This document shows, piece by piece, positions 57,443-64,000 of a stretch of DNA of 64,000 nt. The notes below the pieces were generated by a model. The model was not told the origin of the DNA. It searched no databases and saw only the letters and a list, made by a program, of their open reading frames with translations. The stretch is from an uncultured Pelagibacteraceae bacterium (lineage in GTDB: Bacteria; Pseudomonadota; Alphaproteobacteria; Pelagibacterales; Pelagibacteraceae), in the NCBI GenBank assembly GCA_902604305.1, contig CACKXS010000001.1, positions 43,107 to 107,106 of the forward strand, given 5' to 3'. How positions within the stretch are numbered: the first letter of the stretch is position 1; every line of letters begins with the position of its first letter. Both the position numbers and the translations under genes were made by a program.

Positions 57443-57455
57443 ATTAACACGACCA
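57427..57455. terminator. hairpin at the manC / PiT-like convergent junction
   Basis: CGTGTTAA (57431-57438) pairs perfectly with TTAACACG (57444-57451) around the five-base loop ATAGA, which contains the manC stop codon. TGG/CCA outside adds three more pairs after one mismatch. The two genes converge 24 bp apart, so a hairpin usable from both strands makes sense. There is no T run after it on either strand, so it may protect 3' ends rather than end transcription by itself. Confidence 0.45.
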
Positions 57456-57466
57456 TTAAGACTTAT

Positions 57467-58432
57467 TTAAAACCAATTATTTGGAATTATTATATAGTGA
57501 ATTGCTAAAACAATTCCAACAGAAACACTTAATCCAAAGATCATTTTAAGAAAGTCTTTACCAATTAATGGGAAGACATACTTAAACTTATACTCTTTGT
57601 TCATTGTTGAAATTGCAAGTTCTCTTCCACATAATAAACCAACAAATACCCATGTTGTTGACATTGGTAAATCGTTTAGTTCCTTAAAGTAGAATAAGAC
57701 ACCGGCATAAATCACATTAATAATGGTAGCTGATCTTGCATATCTTGTTCCTGTTTTTTCAAGAACGACTTTTTGAATTGGTCCTCCTTGAATATAGAAA
57801 ATGTAAAATAACAATGAAGTAAAATAAGCCATTACAATTAAAAGCAATGTTAAATCTAACTGTCTAGGCAGATATACTGCAATGTTAGCTACATCGTGAG
57901 ATAACCAAACCCACCACAACCAACCAGACGAAATCCATACTGCATTTCTCCAAAAGCCAATATATTTTTCATCAACTTCATCTAACTTTTCGTTGATAAA
58001 TTTTGATACTACTATCCAAGCAATATAAGCAACCATTGCTGCTAAACCATAGCCAACTACACTTTTTAACAACATTTTTTCAAGCACAACTGTTGAAGCA
58101 AATGCTGAAAGAACTAAGAAAGTAGTAGATACTGGTATTCCTATTCTTGTTAATAGTAATAGTATTGCAGGTGCTACTGCATGATACCATTGAATTTCTT
58201 GATAAGGTATTCTAGTTAATCTTCCATAAGAAATATCACCATCATACGCATACCATCCCCATGCTAACGCAATAATCATTACAGCTGATGCAGATCCTGC
58301 AAGAGTATACCATTTAAACCACTTCTTTTTTGAAGCTATAAATGTACCTAGTGTTTGAATTGAGTCGTTAGCGATTACGCTATAACCAGCAAGGGCAAAG
58401 CCTATGATGGTATAAATTAAAGTCATTTCCAT
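57467..58432 (-). CDS. PiT-like inorganic phosphate/ion permease family membrane protein
   Basis: 321 aa, mostly hydrophobic, about nine helices. Two halves carry paired motifs resembling the PiT (PHO4) transporters: IANDSIQTLGTF at 20-31 matches SHDVANIAVYLP at 178-189, and IPVSTTFLVLSAF at 99-111 matches LPMSTTWVFVGLL at 255-267. PiT proteins have the same duplicated GANDVAN and PISTTH pattern and import phosphate with a cation. The substrate here is unproven; phosphate, arsenate or a divalent metal complex are all possible given the neighbours. A strong ribosome binding site AAAGGAG precedes the start. Downstream of the aquaporin gene by 193 bp. Confidence 0.65.
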   Translation of the reverse strand: MEMTLIYTIIGFALAGYSVIANDSIQTLGTFIASKKKWFKWYTLAGSASAVMIIALAWGWYAYDGDISYGRLTRIPYQEIQWYHAVAPAILLLLTRIGIPVSTTFLVLSAFASTVVLEKMLLKSVVGYGLAAMVAYIAWIVVSKFINEKLDEVDEKYIGFWRNAVWISSGWLWWVWLSHDVANIAVYLPRQLDLTLLLIVMAYFTSLLFYIFYIQGGPIQKVVLEKTGTRYARSATIINVIYAGVLFYFKELNDLPMSTTWVFVGLLCGRELAISTMNKEYKFKYVFPLIGKDFLKMIFGLSVSVGIVLAIHYIIIPNNWF

Positions 58433-58625
58433 TTTTTTTCTCCTTTATATTATCGTTTTCGGTTCCTATTGATTCATGACTTAAGATCTATGTAGTCTGT
58501 GAAGGAAAGATTTACTATCTTTAAATTTATTTTTTTTGGGAATCTGTACGAGGATTCGTCCATCTCTAAACTAATTAAGATTAATGTCTACTTTAATAAT
58601 TTTAAAATTCTTAGCAGAGTTGTAT
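58433..58625 (-). promoter_or_regulatory. 193-bp leader before the PiT-like gene
   Basis: The longest gap without any gene in the window. On the minus strand it holds two small hairpins: GAATC/GATTC around an 8-base loop (near 58541-58558), and AAAGAT/ATCTTT around AGTAA (58504-58520), followed by the ribosome binding site for the gene at 58432. The block around 58540-58565 is richer in G and C than typical spacers here. In Pelagibacter such gaps often carry structured RNAs. No known riboswitch or protein-binding motif is recognised. Confidence 0.35.
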
Positions 58626-59276
58626 TTACTTGATTAATCGTTTGATTATATACACAGCGGCAATAGCACCCATTAGTTCAGCAAATATATAAGTTGGTGT
58701 ATTTAAGTAATTAATGCCAGTAAATGAATCTGTAAAAGTTCTAGCAATTGCAACAGCTGGATTCGCAAATGATGTGGATGAAGTAAACCAATAACCAGCG
58801 GATATATAAGTAGCAACACATGCAGCTACTGTAATTTTACCATCTTTTAATGTAGCAAAAATAATAAAAATAAGACCAAATGTTGCTACTATTTCTGATA
58901 AAAATATATGAAAACCATCTCTATTTTTTGTAGATAATTCAATAATACTGTGTTCAAAAAAAACGTTAGCTAACATAACTCCCAGAAGGCAACCAAGTAT
59001 TTGTGCAGGAACATAAGTTAATAATTCTTTTCCTTTAATTTTTTTAGTTAAATACATTGATAAACTCACAAAAGGATTAAGGTGAGCACCTGAAATATTG
59101 GCAAAAGATGTTATTAAAACAAACAAGCCTGCTCCAGTAGCAATTGTATTTGCTAATAATCTAACAGCATTATCATTAGTTAGATTTTCAGCCATTATTC
59201 CAGAACCGACAATAACCATTACTAAAAAGCAGCTACCTATAAACTCGCCCAAGAAAATTTTATTATTGTTCTTCAT
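58626..59276 (-). CDS. MIP-family channel (aquaporin, AqpS-like)
   Basis: 216 aa with six hydrophobic helices and the two half-helix pore loops of aquaporins: NPF in SGAHLNPFVSLSMYL near 67 and NPA in SFANPAVAIARTF near 170. The first NPA is thus changed to NPF. The gene overlaps arsC by 14 bp. An aquaporin beside an arsenate reductase recalls the Sinorhizobium meliloti aqpS-arsC pair, in which the channel lets arsenite out. I infer the same role here. A plain water or glycerol channel is the alternative. Confidence 0.88.
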   Translation of the reverse strand: MKNNNKIFLGEFIGSCFLVMVIVGSGIMAENLTNDNAVRLLANTIATGAGLFVLITSFANISGAHLNPFVSLSMYLTKKIKGKELLTYVPAQILGCLLGVMLANVFFEHSIIELSTKNRDGFHIFLSEIVATFGLIFIIFATLKDGKITVAACVATYISAGYWFTSSTSFANPAVAIARTFTDSFTGINYLNTPTYIFAELMGAIAAVYIIKRLIK

Positions 59277-59697
59277 TTTTTATCCAATTTTTAATTTTTT
59301 CGTTAATAACATTAAATGTATTTAAGATAATGTTATTTTTTTCATTTTCATTTAAATTTATTAATTTAGATACAGGATCTTCAATATCCCAGTGAATAAT
59401 TTGATCTTTTTTAGGCCAAATAGGGCAGACTTCGTTGTTTGCATTATTACAGACTGTAATCACATGATCCATTTTAATTTCACTATTAATAAAAATATCA
59501 AAGTTTTTGGATGTTATTTTGCTCAGATCATAGTTTTTCATTTCTAAAAACTTTTTAATATCACTATTTATTTTACCTGTTGGATTGCTACCGGCACTGT
59601 AAGCTTTAAATTTATTATTGAAATTATTGTTAATTATAGCTTCAGCAATAATGCTTCTTGCTGAGTTCCCAGTACAAACAAACAAGATATTTTTCAT
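59263..59697 (-). CDS. arsC: arsenate reductase, low-molecular-weight phosphatase type
   Basis: Reduces arsenate to arsenite. The P loop is FVCTGNSARS near residues 6-15 (C-x5-R), and the resolving cysteine pair is in ITVCNNANNEVCPIWP near 80-95, which distinguishes thioredoxin-linked ArsC from tyrosine phosphatases of the same fold. WDIEDPVSK carries the conserved Asp-Pro. Length 144 aa. Overlaps the upstream small membrane protein gene by one base and the aquaporin gene by 14 bp, so the three are translated as a unit. Confidence 0.92.
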   Translation of the reverse strand: MKNILFVCTGNSARSIIAEAIINNNFNNKFKAYSAGSNPTGKINSDIKKFLEMKNYDLSKITSKNFDIFINSEIKMDHVITVCNNANNEVCPIWPKKDQIIHWDIEDPVSKLINLNENEKNNIILNTFNVINEKIKNWIKNEEQ

Positions 59698-59918
59698 TAA
59701 ATTATAATTTTATAAATTCCTATTACAAACAATGGTATTTGCAAACCAAAGTTAGTTAATATTGCTTTATCTTTAGATACAAATCCTGCAATCGTCCAAC
59801 CAACTACTCCTAATCCATGAAAATATATATTCAAAGGATATATATTTAGGTTTGTTAATAGAATACCAACTAATACTAAAAATGTGCTTATCCATTTAAG
59901 ATATTTTTTAATAAACAT
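59697..59918 (-). CDS. small three-helix membrane protein, unknown function
   Basis: 73 aa, with three predicted helices at about 9-25, 30-46 and 53-71 and a basic N-terminus (MFIKKYLKW). Similar small proteins with the pattern NLNIYPLNIY are found in other alphaproteobacteria, but I do not recognise a function. The three-helix size is like a half-transporter of the SemiSWEET or PnuC kind; this is only a structural resemblance. It shares the TAATG junction with arsC, which ties it to that cluster. Confidence 0.75.
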   Translation of the reverse strand: MFIKKYLKWISTFLVLVGILLTNLNIYPLNIYFHGLGVVGWTIAGFVSKDKAILTNFGLQIPLFVIGIYKIII

Positions 59919-59962
59919 ACGTTTTCCTTTCAGCTTGTTTTATTTAAATTTTAGATAAAAAC

Positions 59963-60355
59963 TTATCTACACTTTTTACATAATCCAAAAAACTCAAGAT
60001 TGTATTTACTATATTTCATACCATCTTTGTCTTTGAAATTAGCTAAGTATTTAGAAAGACCTGAGCTACTTATTTCTGTTACTTTTTCACAAATCTCACA
60101 GATTGAAAATGCAGTAGCTTTTGCTACCTGGCAACTTGAATTGTGACACGCAATAAAAGCATTTCTACTCTCAATTTTATGAATTTTTCCTATTTCAACT
60201 AGCTTATCTAATGCTCGATAAACTTGCAGGGGAGCTTTAATACCTTTCTTTTGAACATTAAAAAGTATTGCATAAGCTTTCATTGGTTCAGGAGATTTAT
60301 CAATTAAATCAAAAATAATTTGTTGATTTTTTGTAAGGAAATTTTGTTTTTGCAT
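59963..60355 (-). CDS. zur: Fur-family regulator, Zur type
   Basis: 130 aa. Winged-helix N-terminal domain (about 1-80) with APLQVYRALDKLVEIGKIHK as the recognition region. The structural zinc site has two pairs, CEIC near 97 and CKKC at the C-terminus; CHNSSC lies near 79. Fur proteins include Fur, Zur, Mur and PerR; the neighbours znuB, znuC and znuA identify this as Zur, the zinc-dependent repressor. It lies 24 bp after znuB. The Zur-box palindromes at 61951-61983 are the likely operator. Confidence 0.9.
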   Translation of the reverse strand: MQKQNFLTKNQQIIFDLIDKSPEPMKAYAILFNVQKKGIKAPLQVYRALDKLVEIGKIHKIESRNAFIACHNSSCQVAKATAFSICEICEKVTEISSSGLSKYLANFKDKDGMKYSKYNLEFFGLCKKCR

Positions 60356-60379
60356 TTTTTATATTTTACCAGTTGTCCA

Positions 60380-61183
60380 TTAGTTTTTCAATTGAATGGA
60401 TTGTTTTATTTTTAATAATGAAAGTATAAATAGAAATAAAGCTGCTGTTATTATTGAAGGTCCAGATGCAGTATTAAACTCTAGTGATGAAAATAGTCCT
60501 ATTACTACTGATAATAAGCCTCCAATAATTGAAAATAATACCATTTTTTGTGGATTGTCAGATATGTTTCTGGCCATTGCAGCTGGAATAATTAACATTC
60601 CAGTAATTAACAACAGTCCAACCATTTTTATAGAAATTGCAATAATTGCAGCCATTAAAATTGTAAATATAGCTTTTGCTCTATCAGGATTTAATCCTTC
60701 AGCTTCTGCTAATTCATAATTTACTGTTGATGCAAATAAAGGTTTCCAAATTAATTTTAATACTAATAAAATTAATGCACCACCAGCCCATATAATAATT
60801 AAATCATTAACTGTTACAGCTAGTATGTCTCCAAACAATAATCCCATAATATCAAATCTAATAAACGTTAAAAATCCAATCACTACTAATCCAACTGCTA
60901 AAGAGGAGTGAGCTAATAGACCGAGTAGAGCATCGCCTGGAAGATTTGTTTTTCTTTGGAGCTGAATTAAAATTAAAGCAATTACAGATGAAATTATAAA
61001 AACTGAAATAGCAATATTAAACTCAAAAGAATAAGCCATTGTTACACCAAGTAATGCTGAGTGGGCTAGTGTATCTCCAAAATAAGATAATCTTCTCCAA
61101 ACAACAAAACATCCAAGAGGACCTGTTACAAAAGCAACACCAATTCCTGCTACTAAAGCTCTTATAAAAAAATCATCAAACAT
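60380..61183 (-). CDS. znuB: zinc ABC transporter permease
   Basis: Inner-membrane subunit of the high-affinity zinc importer. 267 aa with about eight helices; the ABC-3 family start FFIRALVAGIGVAFVTGPLG and CFVVWRRLSYFGDTLAHSAL near 25-45 are clear, and NPDRAKAIFTILMAA is the coupling loop. Starts on the base after the znuC stop. Zur follows after 24 bp, so zinc uptake and its repressor are co-transcribed. Confidence 0.95.
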   Translation of the reverse strand: MFDDFFIRALVAGIGVAFVTGPLGCFVVWRRLSYFGDTLAHSALLGVTMAYSFEFNIAISVFIISSVIALILIQLQRKTNLPGDALLGLLAHSSLAVGLVVIGFLTFIRFDIMGLLFGDILAVTVNDLIIIWAGGALILLVLKLIWKPLFASTVNYELAEAEGLNPDRAKAIFTILMAAIIAISIKMVGLLLITGMLIIPAAMARNISDNPQKMVLFSIIGGLLSVVIGLFSSLEFNTASGPSIITAALFLFILSLLKIKQSIQLKN

Positions 61184-61930
61184 TTAATTTTTTTTTATTT
61201 CTCCTTCATGTGAATGAACATGATCATGTTTATGTTCATAAATAGAAAGTGTTTGAGCAGCTTGTTCACCAAACAAAGCTTTATACTCATTATTTTTTGC
61301 TACATCACTAGGTGAACCTGAGCAACACACATGTCCATTTAAACAAACAACATGGTCGGTAGCACTCATTACAGTATGTAAATCATGAGATATTAATAAA
61401 ATTCCACAATTAAGTTCCTCAGATATTTTTTTTATCAATTCATACAAGGCAATTTCACCAGTGAAATCTACACCTTGGACAGGTTCATCAAGTACTAATA
61501 ATTCTGGTTTTTTTGAAATAGCTCTTGCTAGTAAAACTCTTTGAAATTCACCACCAGATAAATTACCTAAATTTTTATGTTTTAAGTGTACTACACCCGT
61601 TAAAGATAAAGCCTCATCTATTGCTTCTTCTTTAAGGCTTTCAGTTAGAACCATAAAATCTCTAACTCTTAATGGTAATGTCCAATCTATAGAAACTTTT
61701 TGAGGAACATAACCAATTTTGTTAGTATATTTTTCAACTTCACCATCAAATTTTTTATAAATACCTAAAGCAATTTTTGCTGTTGTACTTTTTCCAGAAC
61801 CATTAGGGCCTATAAGTGTTACAATTTTACCTTTTTCAACCTCTAGTGATACACCTTTAACAAGCCACTTATCATTCTGCTGATAACCTGCATTTTTTAA
61901 CTTCACTAACGTGTTACTATTTGATGCCAT
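61184..61930 (-). CDS. znuC: zinc ABC transporter ATPase
   Basis: ATPase of the zinc importer, 248 aa. Walker A GPNGSGKST near 38, signature LSGGEFQRVLLARAI near 125, Walker B LLVLDEPVQGVD, switch His in ISHDLHTV. The C-terminus is His-rich (EHKHDHVHSHEGE), which is common in ZnuC and may bind zinc. First gene of the minus-strand unit; it diverges from znuA over 72 bp containing the Zur boxes. Confidence 0.96.
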   Translation of the reverse strand: MASNSNTLVKLKNAGYQQNDKWLVKGVSLEVEKGKIVTLIGPNGSGKSTTAKIALGIYKKFDGEVEKYTNKIGYVPQKVSIDWTLPLRVRDFMVLTESLKEEAIDEALSLTGVVHLKHKNLGNLSGGEFQRVLLARAISKKPELLVLDEPVQGVDFTGEIALYELIKKISEELNCGILLISHDLHTVMSATDHVVCLNGHVCCSGSPSDVAKNNEYKALFGEQAAQTLSIYEHKHDHVHSHEGEIKKN

Positions 61931-61950
61931 TTAATTACTTGACTTTCTAA

Positions 61951-61965
61951 TGTTATATTATTACA
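61951..61965. promoter_or_regulatory. Zur box, imperfect copy, near znuC
   Basis: TGTTATATTATTACA, one mismatch from the perfect palindrome that follows at 61969. It ends 20 bp from the znuC start (61930) and is the same kind of 15-bp element that alphaproteobacterial Zur proteins bind. Assignment is from sequence similarity to the known consensus and context; binding is not shown. Confidence 0.85.
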
Positions 61966-61968
61966 TAA

Positions 61969-61983
61969 TGTTATATTATAACA
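61969..61983. promoter_or_regulatory. Zur box, palindromic copy, near znuA
   Basis: TGTTATATTATAACA, two 7-bp half-sites that mirror each other around one central base. It matches the TGTTATA-N-TATAACA form of Zur operators. It lies 19 bp before the znuA ATG and 18 bp (start to start) from the first copy, that is, nearly two helical turns, so two Zur dimers could sit side by side and close both divergent promoters. Confidence 0.9.
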
Positions 61984-62002
61984 ACCAATTAATACTTAAC
62001 CT

Positions 62003-63070
62003 ATGAAAAATCTAAAAAAAATACCATTTATCTTATCTATACTATCATTCTTAACTATTTTTACACCGGCAAATGCTGATTTAAAAGTGGTTGCATCTAT
62101 TAAACCAATACATTCGCTAGCTAGCTATCTTATGGATGGCATTGGCAAACCTGATTTGATAGTTGATGGATATTCTTCACCACACGGCTTTGCATTAAAG
62201 CCATCGCATGCAAAAATGTTACAAGAAGCAGATATCATATTTTATGTAGGTGAAGACTTAGAAAATTTTTTAGAAAAACCATTAAAATCAATTGCCAAAA
62301 AAGCTGAAAAAATTGAGCTTATGGAAATAAAAGGGTTAAATAAATTAAAATTTAGAGAAAGAAATATTTTTGATGGTCATGATGATCATGGGCACGATGA
62401 AGATGGTCATAAAGAAGATGATCATGATGATGAACATAAACATGAAGAAGATGGTCATAAAGAAGACGACCATGACGATGATCACAAACATGAAGAAGAT
62501 GGTCACAAAGAAGATGATCATGATGATCACGGACATGACGAAGATGGCCATGAAGGTCACGCACATGGTGAATACGACCCTCATATTTGGTTAGATCCAG
62601 AAAATGCAAAAGTAATATTAAATGAAATGGTTGAGCATTTAATAGAAAATGATGCAAAAAATGCATCAACTTATAAAAAGAATTTAAAAAACGCAGAAAA
62701 AGATTTAGATAAACTTGTGAAAAAAGTAAAATCTGATCTTAATAAAGATTTTAAATCTATCGTTTTTCATGATGCCTATCAATATTTTGAAGAGAGATTT
62801 AATGTAAATGTAATGGGTGCATTTACAGTTAATACAGACGTTATGCCTGGTGCAGAACAATTAGCAGAAATTAGAGAAATAATTGAGCATGATAAAGTTA
62901 GCTGTATATTTTCAGAACCTCAATTTAACCCTGATATTATAAATGCAGTTGCAAAAGATATGAATATAAAAACTGGTGTTTTAGATCCATTAGGAGCAAC
63001 TCTAGAACCAGGTAAAGATTTATATTTTGATTTGATCAAGAACATGTCTAAATCTTTTAAAGGCTGTTAA
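62003..63070 (+). CDS. znuA: zinc ABC transporter substrate-binding protein
   Basis: Periplasmic zinc-binding protein of the importer. Signal peptide 1-25 (ending TPANA). The zinc-site histidines are in SSPHGFALKPSH near 65, in DPHIWLDPENA near 192, and VFHDAYQYFEERF near 253. Between them lies a 70-residue His/Asp/Glu-rich loop (about 128-189) with three 16-residue repeats (48 bp each, 62399-62542). Length 355 aa. It is transcribed divergently from znuC-znuB-zur under the shared Zur boxes. Confidence 0.96.
   Translation: MKNLKKIPFILSILSFLTIFTPANADLKVVASIKPIHSLASYLMDGIGKPDLIVDGYSSPHGFALKPSHAKMLQEADIIFYVGEDLENFLEKPLKSIAKKAEKIELMEIKGLNKLKFRERNIFDGHDDHGHDEDGHKEDDHDDEHKHEEDGHKEDDHDDDHKHEEDGHKEDDHDDHGHDEDGHEGHAHGEYDPHIWLDPENAKVILNEMVEHLIENDAKNASTYKKNLKNAEKDLDKLVKKVKSDLNKDFKSIVFHDAYQYFEERFNVNVMGAFTVNTDVMPGAEQLAEIREIIEHDKVSCIFSEPQFNPDIINAVAKDMNIKTGVLDPLGATLEPGKDLYFDLIKNMSKSFKGC
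62399..62542 (+). repeat. three 48-bp tandem repeats in znuA encoding a His-rich loop
   Basis: Units at 62399-62446, 62447-62494 and 62495-62542 each code for 16 residues of the pattern EDGHKEDDHDDxHKHE (third copy ends HHGHDE-like). The copies differ mostly by synonymous changes (for example GATGAT against GACGAC), so the protein pattern is kept while the DNA drifts. In ZnuA proteins such loops gather zinc for the binding site. This is coding sequence, not a CRISPR. Confidence 0.9.
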
Positions 63071-63112
63071 TTTAAAATTGATCTTTTGTTATAAATAATA
63101 TCTAATAAAGGG

Positions 63113-64000
63113 ATGAGTACAATTTCCCTTAGTTTAGATGAAATATTTGATCTAGCTAAAAAAACCTTATTAGCTAATGGATGTGATGATGAAACAGCAT
63201 CTATTCTCTCAGATTTAATAATGAAAGCTGAAAGAGATGGCTCATTATCTCATGGTTTATTTAGATTGCCCGCTTATGTTACTGGTCTAAAAAGTGGTAA
63301 AATAAACGGTAAAGGTAAACCAGAAATTAAAAAAATATCACCCAGTGTAATAAAAGTTTTAGGCAATAATTGTTTGGCTCCAGTAGTTTTAAGCAAAGGT
63401 ATTCCAGAATTAGTAAAAGCTGCTAAAGAAAATGGTGTAGCAGTTTTAGCTATTAATAATTCACATCACATGGCTGCTATGTGGCCTGAAACAGAAATGA
63501 TAGCAGAGCAAGGTTTAGTTGCTTTTGCATGTACATCGTACAAACCTGCTGTTGCACCAGCGGGAGCTACAAAACCATTATTTGGAACTAATCCAATTTC
63601 ATTTGCATGGCCACGACCAGGAAAAACTCCAGTTGTTTATGATATGGCTACTGCATCAATGGCAATGGGTGAAGTGCAAGTTGCTAAAAGAGAAGGGCAT
63701 AAAGTTCCATTAGGTACTGGTTTAACTAAAGACGGAAAAGATACTACCGATCCTGGAGAAATAGCTGATGGAGGCGTATTACTGCCCTTTGGAGGCTATA
63801 AGGGCTCAGGTATAGCCATGATGGTCGAATTACTAGCAGGAGCTCTTGTAGGTGATAATTTTAGCTATGAGACAGCAGCTAAAGATAACAATGATGGTGG
63901 ACCTCCAAGTGGAGGTGAATTTATATTAGCAATATCTCCTGACAAGTTATCAGGTAATGATTGGGATAAACATTCAAATGAATTTTTTGATAAAATGAAA
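63113..64000 (+). CDS. Ldh2-family malate/L-lactate/imine dehydrogenase, 3' end cut off by the window
   Basis: The frame from ATG 63113 runs open to the end of the window (296 codons; about 40 are missing). It belongs to the NAD(P)H-dependent Ldh2 family: catalytic SLSHGLFRLPAYVTGLKSG near 45-63, NNSHHMAAMWPE near 117, GTNPISFAWPRP near 156, YDMATASMAMGEV near 175, and LPFGGYKGSGIAMMVE near 224. The HSHGLFRxPxY segment is closer to delta-1-piperideine-2-carboxylate / pyrroline-2-carboxylate reductases than to classic malate enzymes, but specificity cannot be fixed from sequence. The start AAAGGG lies directly against the ATG, an odd spacing for a ribosome binding site. No shared promoter with znuA is evident (42-bp gap). 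Confidence 0.9.
   Translation, partial: MSTISLSLDEIFDLAKKTLLANGCDDETASILSDLIMKAERDGSLSHGLFRLPAYVTGLKSGKINGKGKPEIKKISPSVIKVLGNNCLAPVVLSKGIPELVKAAKENGVAVLAINNSHHMAAMWPETEMIAEQGLVAFACTSYKPAVAPAGATKPLFGTNPISFAWPRPGKTPVVYDMATASMAMGEVQVAKREGHKVPLGTGLTKDGKDTTDPGEIADGGVLLPFGGYKGSGIAMMVELLAGALVGDNFSYETAAKDNNDGGPPSGGEFILAISPDKLSGNDWDKHSNEFFDKMK

Noticed and set aside
58500-58545. Rho-independent terminator on the plus strand (AAAGAT/ATCTTT followed by a T run)
   Set aside because: No plus-strand gene ends nearby; both flanking genes are on the minus strand. The weak stem is described only as part of the minus-strand leader.
62399-62542. Possible CRISPR-like array
   Set aside because: The 48-bp units are head to tail without spacers, are coding, and differ by synonymous changes.
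62345-62669. Long open frames in other frames and on the opposite strand inside znuA
   Set aside because: They arise from the repeated His/Asp codons of the tandem repeat; the znuA frame with signal peptide and zinc ligands is the real one.
63519-63713. Small open frame on the plus strand near the window end
   Set aside because: It lies out of frame inside the Ldh2-family gene whose own frame is open from 63113 to the end of the window.

Overview
The window looks like chromosome from a streamlined, very AT-rich marine alphaproteobacterium of the SAR11 / Pelagibacterales type. I infer this from the AT- and Lys/Asn/Ile-rich coding sequence, intergenic spaces that are mostly 0-60 bp, overlapping genes throughout, gene order of alphaproteobacterial type, and a pseudoknotted leader before rpsB of the kind described in Candidatus Pelagibacter ubique. 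It could be a relative outside that order; a marker-gene tree would settle it. I see no phage, insertion sequence, CRISPR array or rRNA. No stretch over 300 bp lacks a gene (51581-51906 holds two tRNAs).

Layout. (1) 1-12871, + strand: end of the complex I operon (nuoL partial, nuoM, nuoN), then birA, coaX, RNase J, proS, lolC, lolD, dnaE. (2) 12872-24656, + strand: rpsB leader RNA, rpsB, tsf, frr, uppS, cdsA, dxr, bamA, skp, fabZ, lpxD, lpxA, lpxI, lpxB, linking translation factors to isoprenoid, phospholipid, outer-membrane protein and lipid A synthesis. pyrH and rseP, usually present in this order, are absent. (3) 24636-32051, - strand: ppiD-like, trpE (frameshifted), trpG, trpD, trpC, lexA behind an SOS box, gltX. 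(4) 32108-38566, + strand: tpiA, secG, pyrG, kdsA, eno, ftsB-like, lipA, a Coq10/RatA-type START protein; the pyruvate dehydrogenase genes often found before lipA are not here. (5) 38549-40600, - strand: ispDF, pgpA, CinA C-terminal-type amidase. (6) 40637-46552, + strand: ntrY, ntrX, trkA, trkH. (7) 46579-51580, + strand: tRNA-Arg, the general amino acid ABC transporter aapJQMP with a terminator after aapJ, and an XRE-type regulator. (8) tRNA-Asn and tRNA-Cys (-), then valS, ilvD, manC (+). (9) 57467-61930, - strand: znuC, znuB, zur, a small membrane protein, arsC, an aquaporin and a PiT-like permease, possibly one transcription unit. Its promoter region, shared with divergent znuA (+), carries two Zur-box-like palindromes. 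(10) 63113 to the end: an Ldh2-family oxidoreductase running off the window.

Most of the window is core housekeeping. The parts that deserve a second look are the rpsB leader pseudoknot, the double Zur operator with arsenate genes downstream, the single-base trpE frameshift in an A tract, paired palindromes before aapJ, a 193-bp leader before the PiT-like gene, the high frequency of one-base TAATG gene junctions, and the genes missing from otherwise conserved strings. I did not find a clearly new multi-gene system.
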